Below are positions 37,148-45,733 of a stretch of DNA of 64,000 bases, piece by piece (position 1 is the stretch's first letter; each line of letters starts with the position of its first letter). Both the position numbers and the translations under genes were made by a program. The DNA comes from Marinobacterium mangrovicola. GTDB taxonomy: Bacteria > Pseudomonadota > Gammaproteobacteria > Pseudomonadales > Balneatricaceae. The stretch spans positions 806,001 to 870,000 of the forward strand of contig NZ_SMFU01000008.1 in NCBI RefSeq assembly GCF_004339595.1, in the 5' to 3' direction. The notes under the pieces were generated by a model, which did not search any database, was not told the origin of the DNA, and saw only the letters and a list, made by a program, of their open reading frames with translations.

Positions 37148-39298
37148 ATGTCATCCAGATCGTTCTATAGCGCCAACTGGTATCGTGTCGCCAATTTTAA
37201 GCCACGCTTGAGACACCATACCAATATCCATCGCCAGACCTACCGTGGACAAATCTGGTATGTACTCCAGGATCGCTCTTCGGGTCGCTTTCATCGTTTT
37301 ACGCCTGGCGCCTACTTCGTTATTTCGCTGATGAATGGTGGCAATAGCGTCGAGCAGATCTGGGACCAGGCCTGCGAGCACCTTGGCGATGATGCCCTGA
37401 CCCAGGATGAGATGATCAGGTTGCTTGCACAGCTGCATCAGGCGGACGTGCTGTTTGGTGATGCCTTGCCTGACCTGCATGAGCTTACCGAACGCGGAAC
37501 CAAGCGCAGCCGCAAGAAAAAGTTGATGAGCCTGATCAACCCGCTGGCGCTGCGTATCCCGATTTGGGATCCCGATGACTTTTTGAGCGCCACGCTGCCG
37601 TTGGTGCGCCCCCTGTTCTCCTGGTTTGGCATTTTGCTGTTCATCGCGGTAGTAACCTATGCATCAGTGCTGGCCGGGATGCACTGGTCCGAGTTGACAC
37701 AGAATATAGTTGACCGGGTTTTAGCCACCGAAAACCTGTTTGTACTCCTGTTTACCTATCCCTTCGTTAAAGCCTTTCATGAACTGGGCCATGGCTACCT
37801 GGTTAAGCACTGGGGTGGTGAAGTGCATGAGCTGGGCGTCATGTTTCTGGTATTTATTCCGGTTCCCTACGTGGACGCCTCGGCCGCTACGGCGTTTAAA
37901 AACCGTTATCAGCGAGCATTGGTTGGCGCGGCAGGCATAGTCACCGAGCTGTTTGTCGCGGCGCTGGCGATGTTTGTATGGCTGAACGCGGAAGAGGGGC
38001 TGGTACGGGCGATCGCCTTCAATATGATGCTGATCGGCGGTATTTCTACACTGCTGCTGAACGGGAATCCCCTGCTCAGGTTCGATGGCTATTACATCTT
38101 CAGTGACCTGATCGAAATCCCCAATCTGGGGATGCGGGCAAACCGGTATATCGGCTACCTGATTCAGCGCTATCTGTTCGGGGTCCCTGATGCCCAGTCC
38201 CCCGTTACCCAGAGTGGCGAACGGCCCTGGTTCGTTTTTTATTCTATCGCTTCCTTTATCTATCGCCTGATTATCATGACGGCGATCGTGATGCTGGTTG
38301 CCTCCAAGTTCTTCGTGGTCGGCGTCCTTATCGCTATTTGGTCGGTCATTTTGATGCTGGGTATCCCACTGTTCAAAATGCTCGCCTTTCTGTTCTCGGC
38401 TCCCATATTGCGTCGCAACCGGGGGCGGGCTCTGGGTGTATCCGCGTTGTTTGTTCTGCTGGTGTCTTCGGTGTTGCTGGCCTTGCCCTTGCCCTATGCC
38501 ACCCTGGCGCAGGGAGTCGTCTGGAGTGACGGTGAAGCGGCGATCCATGTGGGCGCTGATGGTCAGGTAGTGGAGTTGCTCGAACAGCCCAATCGGCGCG
38601 TTCAGGCGGGCACACCGTTGATAAAACTTGAGGATCCGCTGCTCGCCTCACGCACCCGCATACTGCACGCCCGGGTGGATGAGCTGGAGCTACGTTACGC
38701 AGACCGGGACTTTGTCGATCTGACGGAAGCAAAAATGATCGCCGAACAGCTGCGCCACGCAAGGGCGGATTTAGAGCTGGCAAGGGCGAAACAGAACGCT
38801 CTGCTGATCAAGAGCCCCAGAGATGGCGTGTTCATTATGCCCCGAGCCCAGGATCTAATCGGACGTCACCTGAGCAAGGGGCAGATCCTGGGTTATGTCA
38901 TTGTGCCTGATGAGCCGCTGATCCGAGTCGTGGTGCCAGAGGAGGAGGCAGACCTGGTACGCGAACGCCTGGAAAAGGTTGAGATACGTACAGCCGATCG
39001 GATCGAGCGTGTATTGCCGGCGGGGATCGTTCGAGTGGTGCCCGAGCTGTCGGATAAATTACCGAGTTTTGCGTTGAGTAAGTCGGGTGGGGGCCAGTTC
39101 TCGCTGGATCCTGCACAGCAGGAGCAGATGATCTCCCTGAGTCGTTTTCTGGTTATAGAGCTGAAGCCCGAACTCGAGCTAAATGCCAAGGAGATGGGCG
39201 GTCGCGTTCATGTGCGTCTCAGTCACGGTTACGAACCGTTAGCGGGGCGGATCTATCGTCATGTGAGGCAGGTCTTCCTGAAACACTTCAATGTCTGA
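37148..39298 (+). CDS. PqqD-like / M50 site-2 protease / HlyD-type fusion membrane protein
   Basis: A 716-residue polytopic protein. The N-terminal ~120 residues resemble a PqqD-type (RRE-like) peptide-recognition domain (IWYVLQDRSSGRFHRFTPGAYFVISLMNGGNSVEQIWDQA). An M50 intramembrane protease core follows: HELGH at residues 211-215 in a transmembrane helix, and NPLLRFDG with Asp313 as the third zinc ligand. Further helices run to about 450. The C-terminus is a membrane-fusion/biotinyl-lipoyl-like region (VVWSDGEAAIHVGADGQVVELLEQPNRRVQAGTPLIKLED, coiled coil, LIKSPRDGVFIM). All zinc ligands are present, so proteolysis is plausible. It lies 10 bp after the GAF/adaptor gene and overlaps the SecA-like gene by 8 bp. 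GAGGAAG precedes ATG 37148. Confidence 0.88.
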   Translation: MSSRSFYSANWYRVANFKPRLRHHTNIHRQTYRGQIWYVLQDRSSGRFHRFTPGAYFVISLMNGGNSVEQIWDQACEHLGDDALTQDEMIRLLAQLHQADVLFGDALPDLHELTERGTKRSRKKKLMSLINPLALRIPIWDPDDFLSATLPLVRPLFSWFGILLFIAVVTYASVLAGMHWSELTQNIVDRVLATENLFVLLFTYPFVKAFHELGHGYLVKHWGGEVHELGVMFLVFIPVPYVDASAATAFKNRYQRALVGAAGIVTELFVAALAMFVWLNAEEGLVRAIAFNMMLIGGISTLLLNGNPLLRFDGYYIFSDLIEIPNLGMRANRYIGYLIQRYLFGVPDAQSPVTQSGERPWFVFYSIASFIYRLIIMTAIVMLVASKFFVVGVLIAIWSVILMLGIPLFKMLAFLFSAPILRRNRGRALGVSALFVLLVSSVLLALPLPYATLAQGVVWSDGEAAIHVGADGQVVELLEQPNRRVQAGTPLIKLEDPLLASRTRILHARVDELELRYADRDFVDLTEAKMIAEQLRHARADLELARAKQNALLIKSPRDGVFIMPRAQDLIGRHLSKGQILGYVIVPDEPLIRVVVPEEEADLVRERLEKVEIRTADRIERVLPAGIVRVVPELSDKLPSFALSKSGGGQFSLDPAQQEQMISLSRFLVIELKPELELNAKEMGGRVHVRLSHGYEPLAGRIYRHVRQVFLKHFNV

Positions 39299-41264
39299 TA
39301 CCGGTTTCCTTCTTCCGCCCTTGTGCTTCCATGATGAGCGCAGCGACCCCGGTCTGAGTTGGTCCGACCGGGCAGAGGCGCGTTTGACGGGGATAGTGGC
39401 ACCTGTGAACGACCGGCTTGAGCGCTATCGAACAAGGAGTTTTATCACCCGAATTGGGGTGTTAGAGGACGATATATCGCTGCTGGACGATCAGGCCTTG
39501 TCAGAAGAGCTGACCCGGCAGCGTCAATATTTACGTCGTGAAGGGCTCAAGGGCGACGCGGTGGTCAGAACCTTTGCGTTGCTGAGAGTCATCGCTGAGC
39601 GGCAGTTGAAAAAGCGTCCTTTTGATGTGCAGCTACAGGGGGCTCATGCACTGCTCAATGGGCGGGTGGCGGAAATGGGCACGGGTGAAGGCAAAACGTT
39701 GACCGCCTCACTGGCTGCAGCGACGGCAGCTCTGGCGGGGATCCGGGTACATGTCGTTACGGTGAATGATTATCTCGCACAACGCGATCAGCTGGAGATG
39801 AGCGCCTTCTACACTGCCCTCGGGCTCAGGAGTGCATCTGTGGTTCACGAAACCGCGCCTGAGCAGCGCCGGCAGGCTTATGCGTCCGATATCGTGTATG
39901 TCAGTAACAAGGAGGTGGCGTTTGATTATCTGCGTGACCGCCTGGTGCTGGGATCAGCGCCCAGCAACATACGCATGAAGCTGGGATCCATCACGCACCA
40001 GGCACAGCAAACAACCGTAATGCGGGGGCTGCATTTCGCGATTGTTGATGAGGCCGACAGTGTCCTGGTGGATGAGGCTCGCACCCCGTTGATTATCTCG
40101 AAAAAGACCGACGCTGCGGCCGAAAAAGTCTGGGCGGAAGCCGCCTGGGACCTGGCTGCGCTGCTGGAGCAGGAGGTGCATTTCAGCCTCGACCCGGCCC
40201 GGCGACAGATTCAGCTGACCGAGAAGGGAAAGGCGTTTCTGGCGGACCAGGGGGAGCAGCTCGGTGGCGTCTGGCGCGGAAAGGTAAGGCGCGAGGACGG
40301 GGTACGTCAGGCCCTGATGGCGCGTCTTCTGTTCCATCGCGGAGAGCATTATCTGGTCGTCGATGGACGGGTGCAGATCGTCGATGAATACACCGGCAGG
40401 GTGATGGAAGATCGCAGCTGGAGTGATGGTCTGCATCAGATAATCGAAGTTAAAGAGGGGTGTGAGGTGACCAGTCGCAAGCTGGCTGTTGCACGCATGA
40501 CCTACCAGCGCTTCTTCCGTCGCTATAAACGGCTCGCCGGCATGACCGGGACGGCTGCCGGGTTGGCCGATGAGTTACGTGCGGTTTACCGCCTGCCTGT
40601 CACGCGTATACCGCCAAACCGAGCCAGCCAGCGCAAGAGGCACCCGGCCTGCTACTGCCGCACGCAGGATGACAAGATGCGCTTGATAGTGGCGGAGGCG
40701 GCAGCGCTGCAGGAGGCGGGGCGTCCCGTTTTGATAGGTACCCGTTCGGTGCTGGCTTCGGAGCAGGTGAGTTCTGCTCTGAGCGATAGAGGGATAGAGC
40801 ATGTCGTGCTTAACGCCGCCCAGGACCAGGAGGAGGCACAAATTATCGCCGAAGCGGGTTGGGCCGGGCGCGTCACCGTTGCGACTAATATGGCGGGTCG
40901 AGGCGTAGATATTCGGCTGGGGCCCGGAGTTCACGAGCGCGGTGGGCTGCATGTGATATTGAGTGAGCGACATGACGTACGTCGGATCGACCTTCAGCTG
41001 GAAGGGCGCTGTGGTCGCCAGGGGGACCCCGGGAGCACCCGGGTGTTGCTCTCCATGGAGGATCCGTTACTTGAGGCGCTGCCTGGCCGGCAGCTGTGGT
41101 TTTCGCTGGCCAGATTGCCAGGCCTCAAGAGCATGATTCTTGGCCTGGCTTTTTCCCGGGCGCAGCGCCGGGTTGAACGGTCTCACTCTCGGGTTAGAAA
41201 GGAGTTGATGGCTGCAGATCAGAGACTTTCCCGTATTTTGGCACTGTCTGGAGGTATGGAATGA
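39291..41264 (+). CDS. SecA-like ATPase, short form lacking the C-terminal third
   Basis: A 657-residue SecA paralogue (housekeeping SecA is ~900). It has a Walker A EMGTGEGKT (Gly130-Thr136), VVTVNDYLAQRD, a DEAD-type Walker B VDEADSVLVDEARTPLIIS (Asp253-Asp256), a preprotein cross-linking region, TGTAAG, ATNMAGRGVDIRLG and RRIDLQLEGRCGRQGDPGSTR. All the motor motifs are intact. The protein stops just after the segment equivalent to RKQLLEYDDVANDQR of E. coli SecA (here VRKELMAADQRLSRIL). It therefore lacks the helical wing, the two-helix finger and the C-terminal zinc motif. The gene overlaps its neighbours by 8 and 4 bp, so it is translated with the export genes. A dedicated motor for the giant protein is inferred. 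Confidence 0.93.
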   Translation: MSDTGFLLPPLCFHDERSDPGLSWSDRAEARLTGIVAPVNDRLERYRTRSFITRIGVLEDDISLLDDQALSEELTRQRQYLRREGLKGDAVVRTFALLRVIAERQLKKRPFDVQLQGAHALLNGRVAEMGTGEGKTLTASLAAATAALAGIRVHVVTVNDYLAQRDQLEMSAFYTALGLRSASVVHETAPEQRRQAYASDIVYVSNKEVAFDYLRDRLVLGSAPSNIRMKLGSITHQAQQTTVMRGLHFAIVDEADSVLVDEARTPLIISKKTDAAAEKVWAEAAWDLAALLEQEVHFSLDPARRQIQLTEKGKAFLADQGEQLGGVWRGKVRREDGVRQALMARLLFHRGEHYLVVDGRVQIVDEYTGRVMEDRSWSDGLHQIIEVKEGCEVTSRKLAVARMTYQRFFRRYKRLAGMTGTAAGLADELRAVYRLPVTRIPPNRASQRKRHPACYCRTQDDKMRLIVAEAAALQEAGRPVLIGTRSVLASEQVSSALSDRGIEHVVLNAAQDQEEAQIIAEAGWAGRVTVATNMAGRGVDIRLGPGVHERGGLHVILSERHDVRRIDLQLEGRCGRQGDPGSTRVLLSMEDPLLEALPGRQLWFSLARLPGLKSMILGLAFSRAQRRVERSHSRVRKELMAADQRLSRILALSGGME

Positions 41265-42130
41265 AACCGTTTCCGCTGTATGGAGCTTTGCTGGTCGGAT
41301 GTTTAGCGCTTGCGCCGGGCCTGAAGGCGGAAGAGTTCTTTGCACAGGGGTACAAGTGTGTGATCGAGCCTAGAGCCACCATTAAGTTAGGTAGCTCGGA
41401 GGATGGAGTCATCGAAGAGGTGCTGGTGAAAAGAGGGGAAAAAGTCACAGAGGGGCAGCCGGTCGCTAATCTGGAGCGTGCGCTGGAAACCATATCGGTC
41501 GACCTGGCCAAGATGAAGGCTGAGAGCAATGAGGCAATACGCTCCGCTCGTGTGCAGGTCGATTTCAGGCGCAAGGAGCTCGATCGTTTAGTCTCTCTGC
41601 GGGAAAAAAATGTCATCTCCGCCAAGGATTACGATCAGGCGGAAGTGGAGCTGCGCCTGACCCGTTTGTCGCTCGATAGCGCCGCCTATGACAGGGATAT
41701 AGCGGAGGTTGAATACGAGTATGCCAAGCAGAAGCTGGCACGAAGAGTTATTCGCAGCCCGGTCGATGGTATCGTCACAGAAGTCTCGCTCGGCAAGGGT
41801 GAATATGCTTACGAACAGGCGCCGTTAATGACGATCGCCGCGATAGACCCCCTGCATGTGGAAGTGTATCTGCCGGTTCAGCTTTACTCTGAAATAGAGA
41901 TCGGAATGGCAGCCGATGTCTCTCCTGAACTGGTGTCGGATAGCAGCTATCGGGCGTGGGTTATAGCGATTGACTCGGTGTTCGATGCATCGAGCCGCAC
42001 CTTTGGCGTGCGTTTGGAGTTACCTAACCAAGACTACCAGTTGCCCGCCGGCATGCACTGCTCGCTCCAGTTTCTTCGCGGTGAGGAGGGCTCCATTGCC
42101 CAGCAGGCCCAGACCGAGGCCGGTTCCTGA
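41261..42130 (+). CDS. Periplasmic adaptor (HlyD/RND membrane-fusion family)
   Basis: A 289-residue exported adaptor. A signal peptide (MKPFPLYGALLVGCLALAPGLKA) precedes a split barrel-sandwich: IKLGSSEDGVIEEVLVKRGEKVTEGQPVANLE and RRVIRSPVDGIVTEVSLGKGEYAYE. The halves flank a coiled-coil hairpin (about residues 75-150). A beta-barrel follows to residue ~270. No lipobox Cys is suitably placed after the hydrophobic core (the Cys is within it). ATG overlaps the SecA-like stop (ATGA). It is the last gene of the unit and the third protein here with adaptor features, so a hetero-oligomeric periplasmic conduit is possible. No outer-membrane factor is encoded beside it. Confidence 0.87.
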   Translation: MKPFPLYGALLVGCLALAPGLKAEEFFAQGYKCVIEPRATIKLGSSEDGVIEEVLVKRGEKVTEGQPVANLERALETISVDLAKMKAESNEAIRSARVQVDFRRKELDRLVSLREKNVISAKDYDQAEVELRLTRLSLDSAAYDRDIAEVEYEYAKQKLARRVIRSPVDGIVTEVSLGKGEYAYEQAPLMTIAAIDPLHVEVYLPVQLYSEIEIGMAADVSPELVSDSSYRAWVIAIDSVFDASSRTFGVRLELPNQDYQLPAGMHCSLQFLRGEEGSIAQQAQTEAGS

Positions 42131-42156
42131 ACACTGGAAGGTCCTTTTGATGGCGT

Positions 42157-43497
42157 TCAGCCGGGCAGCGTAAACCTTGCCACCAGCCCCGGTTTTCCAT
42201 CTTCCCGGTCGAGTAGCTTGACCTCGGAGCCATGCAGCTCGGCGATCTGATGTGCGATCGACAGCCCCAGCCCGCTGCCGTCGCTCTTGTTGTGGCCGCG
42301 GTAGAAGCGCTCGAACACCCGCTGTTTCTGCTCTTCGCTAAGTCCGGGTCCTGAGTCGATGACACTGATCTGCACCTGGCCTTTCTGATTCTCCAACTCG
42401 AGTGTGACCTCGCCCCCTCGCGGGGTATAGCGCAGGGCGTTATCCACCAGGTTGCGCAGCAGAATACTGAGGTAGAGCGCGTGGCCCTTGGCCTGCAGAT
42501 CGGTATCGGGCGCTGTCAGGCCCAGGTCGATCTGGCGGGCGATGGCAAAGGGAATCTGATCTCCAATCAACTCGCGGCAGAGTTCGGTCAGGTTGAGCGG
42601 CGTGTTGTCTGCCAGCCGCTCCTGCGGGTCCAGACGGCTCAGGTGCAGCAGCTGCTCGACGATGCGGTTCATCCGTTTGAGTCCGCTGAGGATCTGTTCG
42701 CCACTGCGCCGGGACTGCTCATCCGTGAGCTCCGCAAACAGGTTTTCGCAATGGATCTGCAGGGCCGCCAGCGGAGTACGCAGTTCATGGGCGGCATCGG
42801 CCGTGAAACGGCGCTCGCGCTCGAAGCTGAGCTTGAGGCGCTGCAGCATGCGGTTCAGGGCGCGCACCAGACCGTTAATTTCAGTGGGTACCTCCTGTAG
42901 ACGCACCGGATCCAGGTGACCGGAACCGCGCTCGGAAACCTCCTCACTCAATGTAACCAGAGGCTTGAGATTACGGCCGATCTGCCACCAGATCGCCAGG
43001 CAAAGCAGAGGCAGGAAGACCAGAATTGGCAGGGTGTTGGTGAGGGCGATTTTGGTGGCGATCTCGGTACGTGCCTTATCGCTTTGCACCACCTGGATAT
43101 GGTTCTGGCCCTGTTCGCCGATCAGCGTAAACATGCGCCAGTTCTCGCCCGGGTGATCCAGGTCGTGATAACCATCCACCGGCTCATGGTCGATCCATGC
43201 GGGAAAACTTGGTGAGGCGATCAGCACCTGGCCGGCGTTGCTGACGATGCGGTAGGAGAGTTTCTCTTCATAGGGGTGGGCGGGCGTCCAGGGCTCTTCG
43301 TTCTCGATCACCAGCGGCAGCGAGGCGTCATCCGGTGCCAGCTGTTCCACCAGACGTGCCATCTGTGCCATCTGCGCGTCGAACAGCTCCTCAGCCTCTT
43401 CCTTGGCGGCAAGGTAGGCAAGGGTGGCGGTGGTCAGACCAGCCAGCAGGCCGAAGGTAAGCAGGCTGATGGTCAGCGTTTTACGGATCGAACGCAT
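42157..43497 (-). CDS. Sensor histidine kinase, QseC/PmrB-like
   Basis: A 446-residue membrane kinase. A transmembrane helix (about 9-29), a periplasmic sensor of ~120 residues and a second helix (about 150-172, NTLPILVFLPLLCLAIWW) precede a HAMP-like linker. The H-box ADAAHELRTPLAAL has phospho-acceptor His237. The ATPase core shows an N-box LRNLVDNALRYTP, G1 DSGPGL, an F-box FERFYRG and G2 GSGLGLS. It follows its response regulator by 4 bp at the end of a seven-gene operon, and its 3' end faces the adaptor gene across 26 bp. The signal is unknown. Confidence 0.92.
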   Translation of the reverse strand: MRSIRKTLTISLLTFGLLAGLTTATLAYLAAKEEAEELFDAQMAQMARLVEQLAPDDASLPLVIENEEPWTPAHPYEEKLSYRIVSNAGQVLIASPSFPAWIDHEPVDGYHDLDHPGENWRMFTLIGEQGQNHIQVVQSDKARTEIATKIALTNTLPILVFLPLLCLAIWWQIGRNLKPLVTLSEEVSERGSGHLDPVRLQEVPTEINGLVRALNRMLQRLKLSFERERRFTADAAHELRTPLAALQIHCENLFAELTDEQSRRSGEQILSGLKRMNRIVEQLLHLSRLDPQERLADNTPLNLTELCRELIGDQIPFAIARQIDLGLTAPDTDLQAKGHALYLSILLRNLVDNALRYTPRGGEVTLELENQKGQVQISVIDSGPGLSEEQKQRVFERFYRGHNKSDGSGLGLSIAHQIAELHGSEVKLLDREDGKPGLVARFTLPG

Positions 43498-43501
43498 CTG
43501 T

Positions 43502-44164
43502 CTATTCGGCCTTGTCGATCATGTAACCCACACCGCGTACGGTGCGGATCAGAGAAGGATCCAGCTTTTTACGCAGATGGTGGATATGCACTTCCAGAGT
43601 GTTGCTCTCCACCTCGGCACCCCAGCCATACAGAGTCTCCTCTAGGCGGTCGCGGCTGAGGATGCGGCCGGCGTTTTCTGCCAGGGTTTGCAGCAGGCCG
43701 TATTCTCGTCGAGACAGGGTGATGTTTTCACCGCGGTATATAACGCGCTGTGCCTGGGCATCGATCTGCAGTTCTCCCAGAGTCAGCAGGGTATCGCTAT
43801 AGCCCTTGTAACGGCGGGTGACGGCGCGCAGGCGTGCCTTGAGTTCAGACAGATCGAATGGCTTGAGCAGGTAGTCGTCGGCGCCGGCATCGAGCCCGGC
43901 GATACGGTCCTCGACCGCATCGCGAGCGGTCAGGATCAGCACCGGCAGTTCATTGCCGTTGCGACGCAGCTTGCGCAGCATCTCCAGGCCGTCCATACCG
44001 GGAAGGCCCAGATCCAGCAGCAGACAGTCAAAGTGCTCCAGTTGCAGTGTATGCCAGGCATCTTCGGCCGAGGTGACCCAGTCAGCGGTTTCTCCAGCTT
44101 TCTGCAGCGCCGCCCGAATGCCGTCGCCCAGTAAGCGGTCATCTTCGACCACCAGTATTCTCAT
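43502..44164 (-). CDS. OmpR/PmrA-family response regulator, QseB-like
   Basis: A 220-residue two-domain regulator. The receiver has acidic residues E7-D9, phospho-acceptor Asp51 (CLLLDLGLPGMDG), Thr in LTARD and Lys in LLKPF. The C-terminal winged helix (about 125-218) ends with NTLEVHIHHLRKKL..IRTVRGVGYMI, as in QseB and PmrA. AAGGAACAGG precedes the ATG. A CTTAAA-N5-CTTAAA direct repeat at 48522-48538, upstream of the operon's first gene, matches the recognition pattern of this regulator class, so autoregulation is likely. Confidence 0.92.
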   Translation of the reverse strand: MRILVVEDDRLLGDGIRAALQKAGETADWVTSAEDAWHTLQLEHFDCLLLDLGLPGMDGLEMLRKLRRNGNELPVLILTARDAVEDRIAGLDAGADDYLLKPFDLSELKARLRAVTRRYKGYSDTLLTLGELQIDAQAQRVIYRGENITLSRREYGLLQTLAENAGRILSRDRLEETLYGWGAEVESNTLEVHIHHLRKKLDPSLIRTVRGVGYMIDKAE

Positions 44165-44173
44165 ACCTGTTCC

Positions 44174-44824
44174 TTAGCTCAGTTTCTCGAGCAGTTGTTC
44201 CACTTCCTGGCGACGTCCGGCGTCGGCCTTGGGACGTTGTGGCCTCGGCGGTGCAGCCAGCGCTTTTTGCAGAGCAGCTCGCGCGGCGGCTTTATCGCCC
44301 TCATCCAGCAGGTAGCTGCCGTAAAAATAGTTGCTATCGAGCCCGTTCGGGGAGATCTCCAGCGCCTGCTTAAACAGCTCGGCGGCCTTGTCGTCGTCGC
44401 CGAAACCCAGTGGCCAGCCGGGAACCTTGTGGTACAGCGTCCCCAGGCTGGTCAGCGCCGAGCCGTTTAGCGCGGCCGGGTTCTGCTCGATCGCCTGTTC
44501 AAATAGTTTGCGCGCCTTTTTTGCCAGTTTTAGTGCGCCCAAACCGCCTTCGGCGCCTGCCTGGGAGCTGACCGCTATACCCTGCCAGATTAGCAGTTCG
44601 GTATCCTCAGGGTACCTGTCACGTGCCGCCTCAATCAGCGCGGCGAGGGTGGCAAAAGCGCTGGCACGCTGTTTTTCCGGAAGATCATACTGGATTTTCG
44701 CCCACTGATGCTGGATCGGTAGCAGCTGCTCATCGGTGGCTGCCTGAGCGGGCAAGGCCAGGGAGGCTGACAGTCCGAACGCTGCGCTGAACAGAGATAT
44801 ACGCAAAAACTGGAAAGGCTTCAT
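44174..44824 (-). CDS. Secreted TPR-repeat protein
   Basis: A 216-residue exported protein. The signal peptide is MKPFQFLRISLFSAAFGLSASLALPAQA. The helical repeats contain TPR-like segments (YPEDTELLIWQGIAVSSQAG, KARKLFEQAIEQNPAALNGSALTSLGTLYHKVPGWPLGFGDDDKAAELFKQALEISPNGLDSNYFYGSYLLDEGDKAAARAALQKAL). It is probably a periplasmic protein-protein interaction scaffold. It lies between the SDR and the response regulator with gaps of 2 and 9 bp, so it is co-expressed. A periplasmic sensor partner for the histidine kinase is possible, by position only. Confidence 0.82.
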   Translation of the reverse strand: MKPFQFLRISLFSAAFGLSASLALPAQAATDEQLLPIQHQWAKIQYDLPEKQRASAFATLAALIEAARDRYPEDTELLIWQGIAVSSQAGAEGGLGALKLAKKARKLFEQAIEQNPAALNGSALTSLGTLYHKVPGWPLGFGDDDKAAELFKQALEISPNGLDSNYFYGSYLLDEGDKAAARAALQKALAAPPRPQRPKADAGRRQEVEQLLEKLS

Positions 44825-44826
44825 TT

Positions 44827-45723
44827 TCAGGCCCCTTTACCGCTCAGGGAGCGTTCCTTTAATGGATGTTGATCCCGGTGTGATGCTTGATGGCGAGCAG
44901 TCTGCGCGCCTGTATCTACGTCAGTGCTGCGCGCATAAGGTTTTATCTTGTGCAGCTGACGTTTGAGCATCGCGCTGATCAGTTCCGGGCGCAGGCCGTT
45001 GAGGCGTACCAACAGCTTTTCCGGCCAGCCGACGGCGGCCTGGGCCTTGCCCGACTCCAGCAGCTTAATGGCCGCCTCGGCCACCGTTACCGGTGCATCG
45101 CTCTTACCGCCGGTGGCTGCCAGCATCTGATTGGCGCGATACGTGTTGATTGCGGTGGGGCTAGCACGGGGTGCCAGATATTGAACCTTCAGTGATGTGT
45201 CGGCGTATTCCCGTGCCAGAGATTCGCTGAACATGCGCAACGCGCCTTTACTGGCGCAGTAGGTGGTGTAACCGGGATAACCGATGGCGCCGAAGGCGGA
45301 ACCGATATTCAGGATGCGAGGCTCAGGTTTGGCGGTAAGATTTGGCAGCAGCGCCTGGGTGAGCAGGATCGGCGCGGTGACGTTAGTCGTGATCAGCCTT
45401 TCGATCAGCTCCGGCGATTGCTCGTCAAACAGGTTGAAGCAGCCGATACCCGCGTTGTTGATCAGTGTGTCCAACAGGGGGAAAGAGGTAGAGACGCAGT
45501 CAGTCAGCCGTTTGCGGCCCGCTTCATTACTGATGTCGGCGCTGCAGGTCACCACCCGCGGGCACCCCTGTTCCATGCACTTGCTGGCTATCTCATCCAG
45601 CGCTTTCTGGTTACGCCCGTGAAGCAGCAGACTGCTGCCACGGCGTGCCAGAAGGATGGCCAGCGCGCTGCCGATTCCGCCAGAGGCTCCGGTAATAAGA
45701 ATGTGACGATCTCTGAATTGCAT
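44827..45723 (-). CDS. Short-chain dehydrogenase/reductase (SDR)
   Basis: A 298-residue NAD(P)-dependent oxidoreductase. The Rossmann TGASGGIG motif is at residues 11-18, NNAG near 92, catalytic Ser in NIGSAFG and the YCASK tetrad near 160. The C-terminal ~40 residues are a basic extension not typical of the core family. AAGGGA precedes the ATG. It sits between the heme-oxygenase-like gene (10-bp gap) and the TPR gene (2-bp gap). The substrate may be a lipid-derived acyl or keto compound made by the operon's ligase and oxidase; that is inference. Confidence 0.88.
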   Translation of the reverse strand: MQFRDRHILITGASGGIGSALAILLARRGSSLLLHGRNQKALDEIASKCMEQGCPRVVTCSADISNEAGRKRLTDCVSTSFPLLDTLINNAGIGCFNLFDEQSPELIERLITTNVTAPILLTQALLPNLTAKPEPRILNIGSAFGAIGYPGYTTYCASKGALRMFSESLAREYADTSLKVQYLAPRASPTAINTYRANQMLAATGGKSDAPVTVAEAAIKLLESGKAQAAVGWPEKLLVRLNGLRPELISAMLKRQLHKIKPYARSTDVDTGAQTARHQASHRDQHPLKERSLSGKGA

Positions 45724-45733
45724 CGGTTTTCCC

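Noticed and set aside
35272-42130. Classical type I secretion system
   Set aside because: There is no ABC transporter ATPase/permease and no TolC-like gene in the locus; the nearest outer-membrane factor belongs to the RND operon at 48693.
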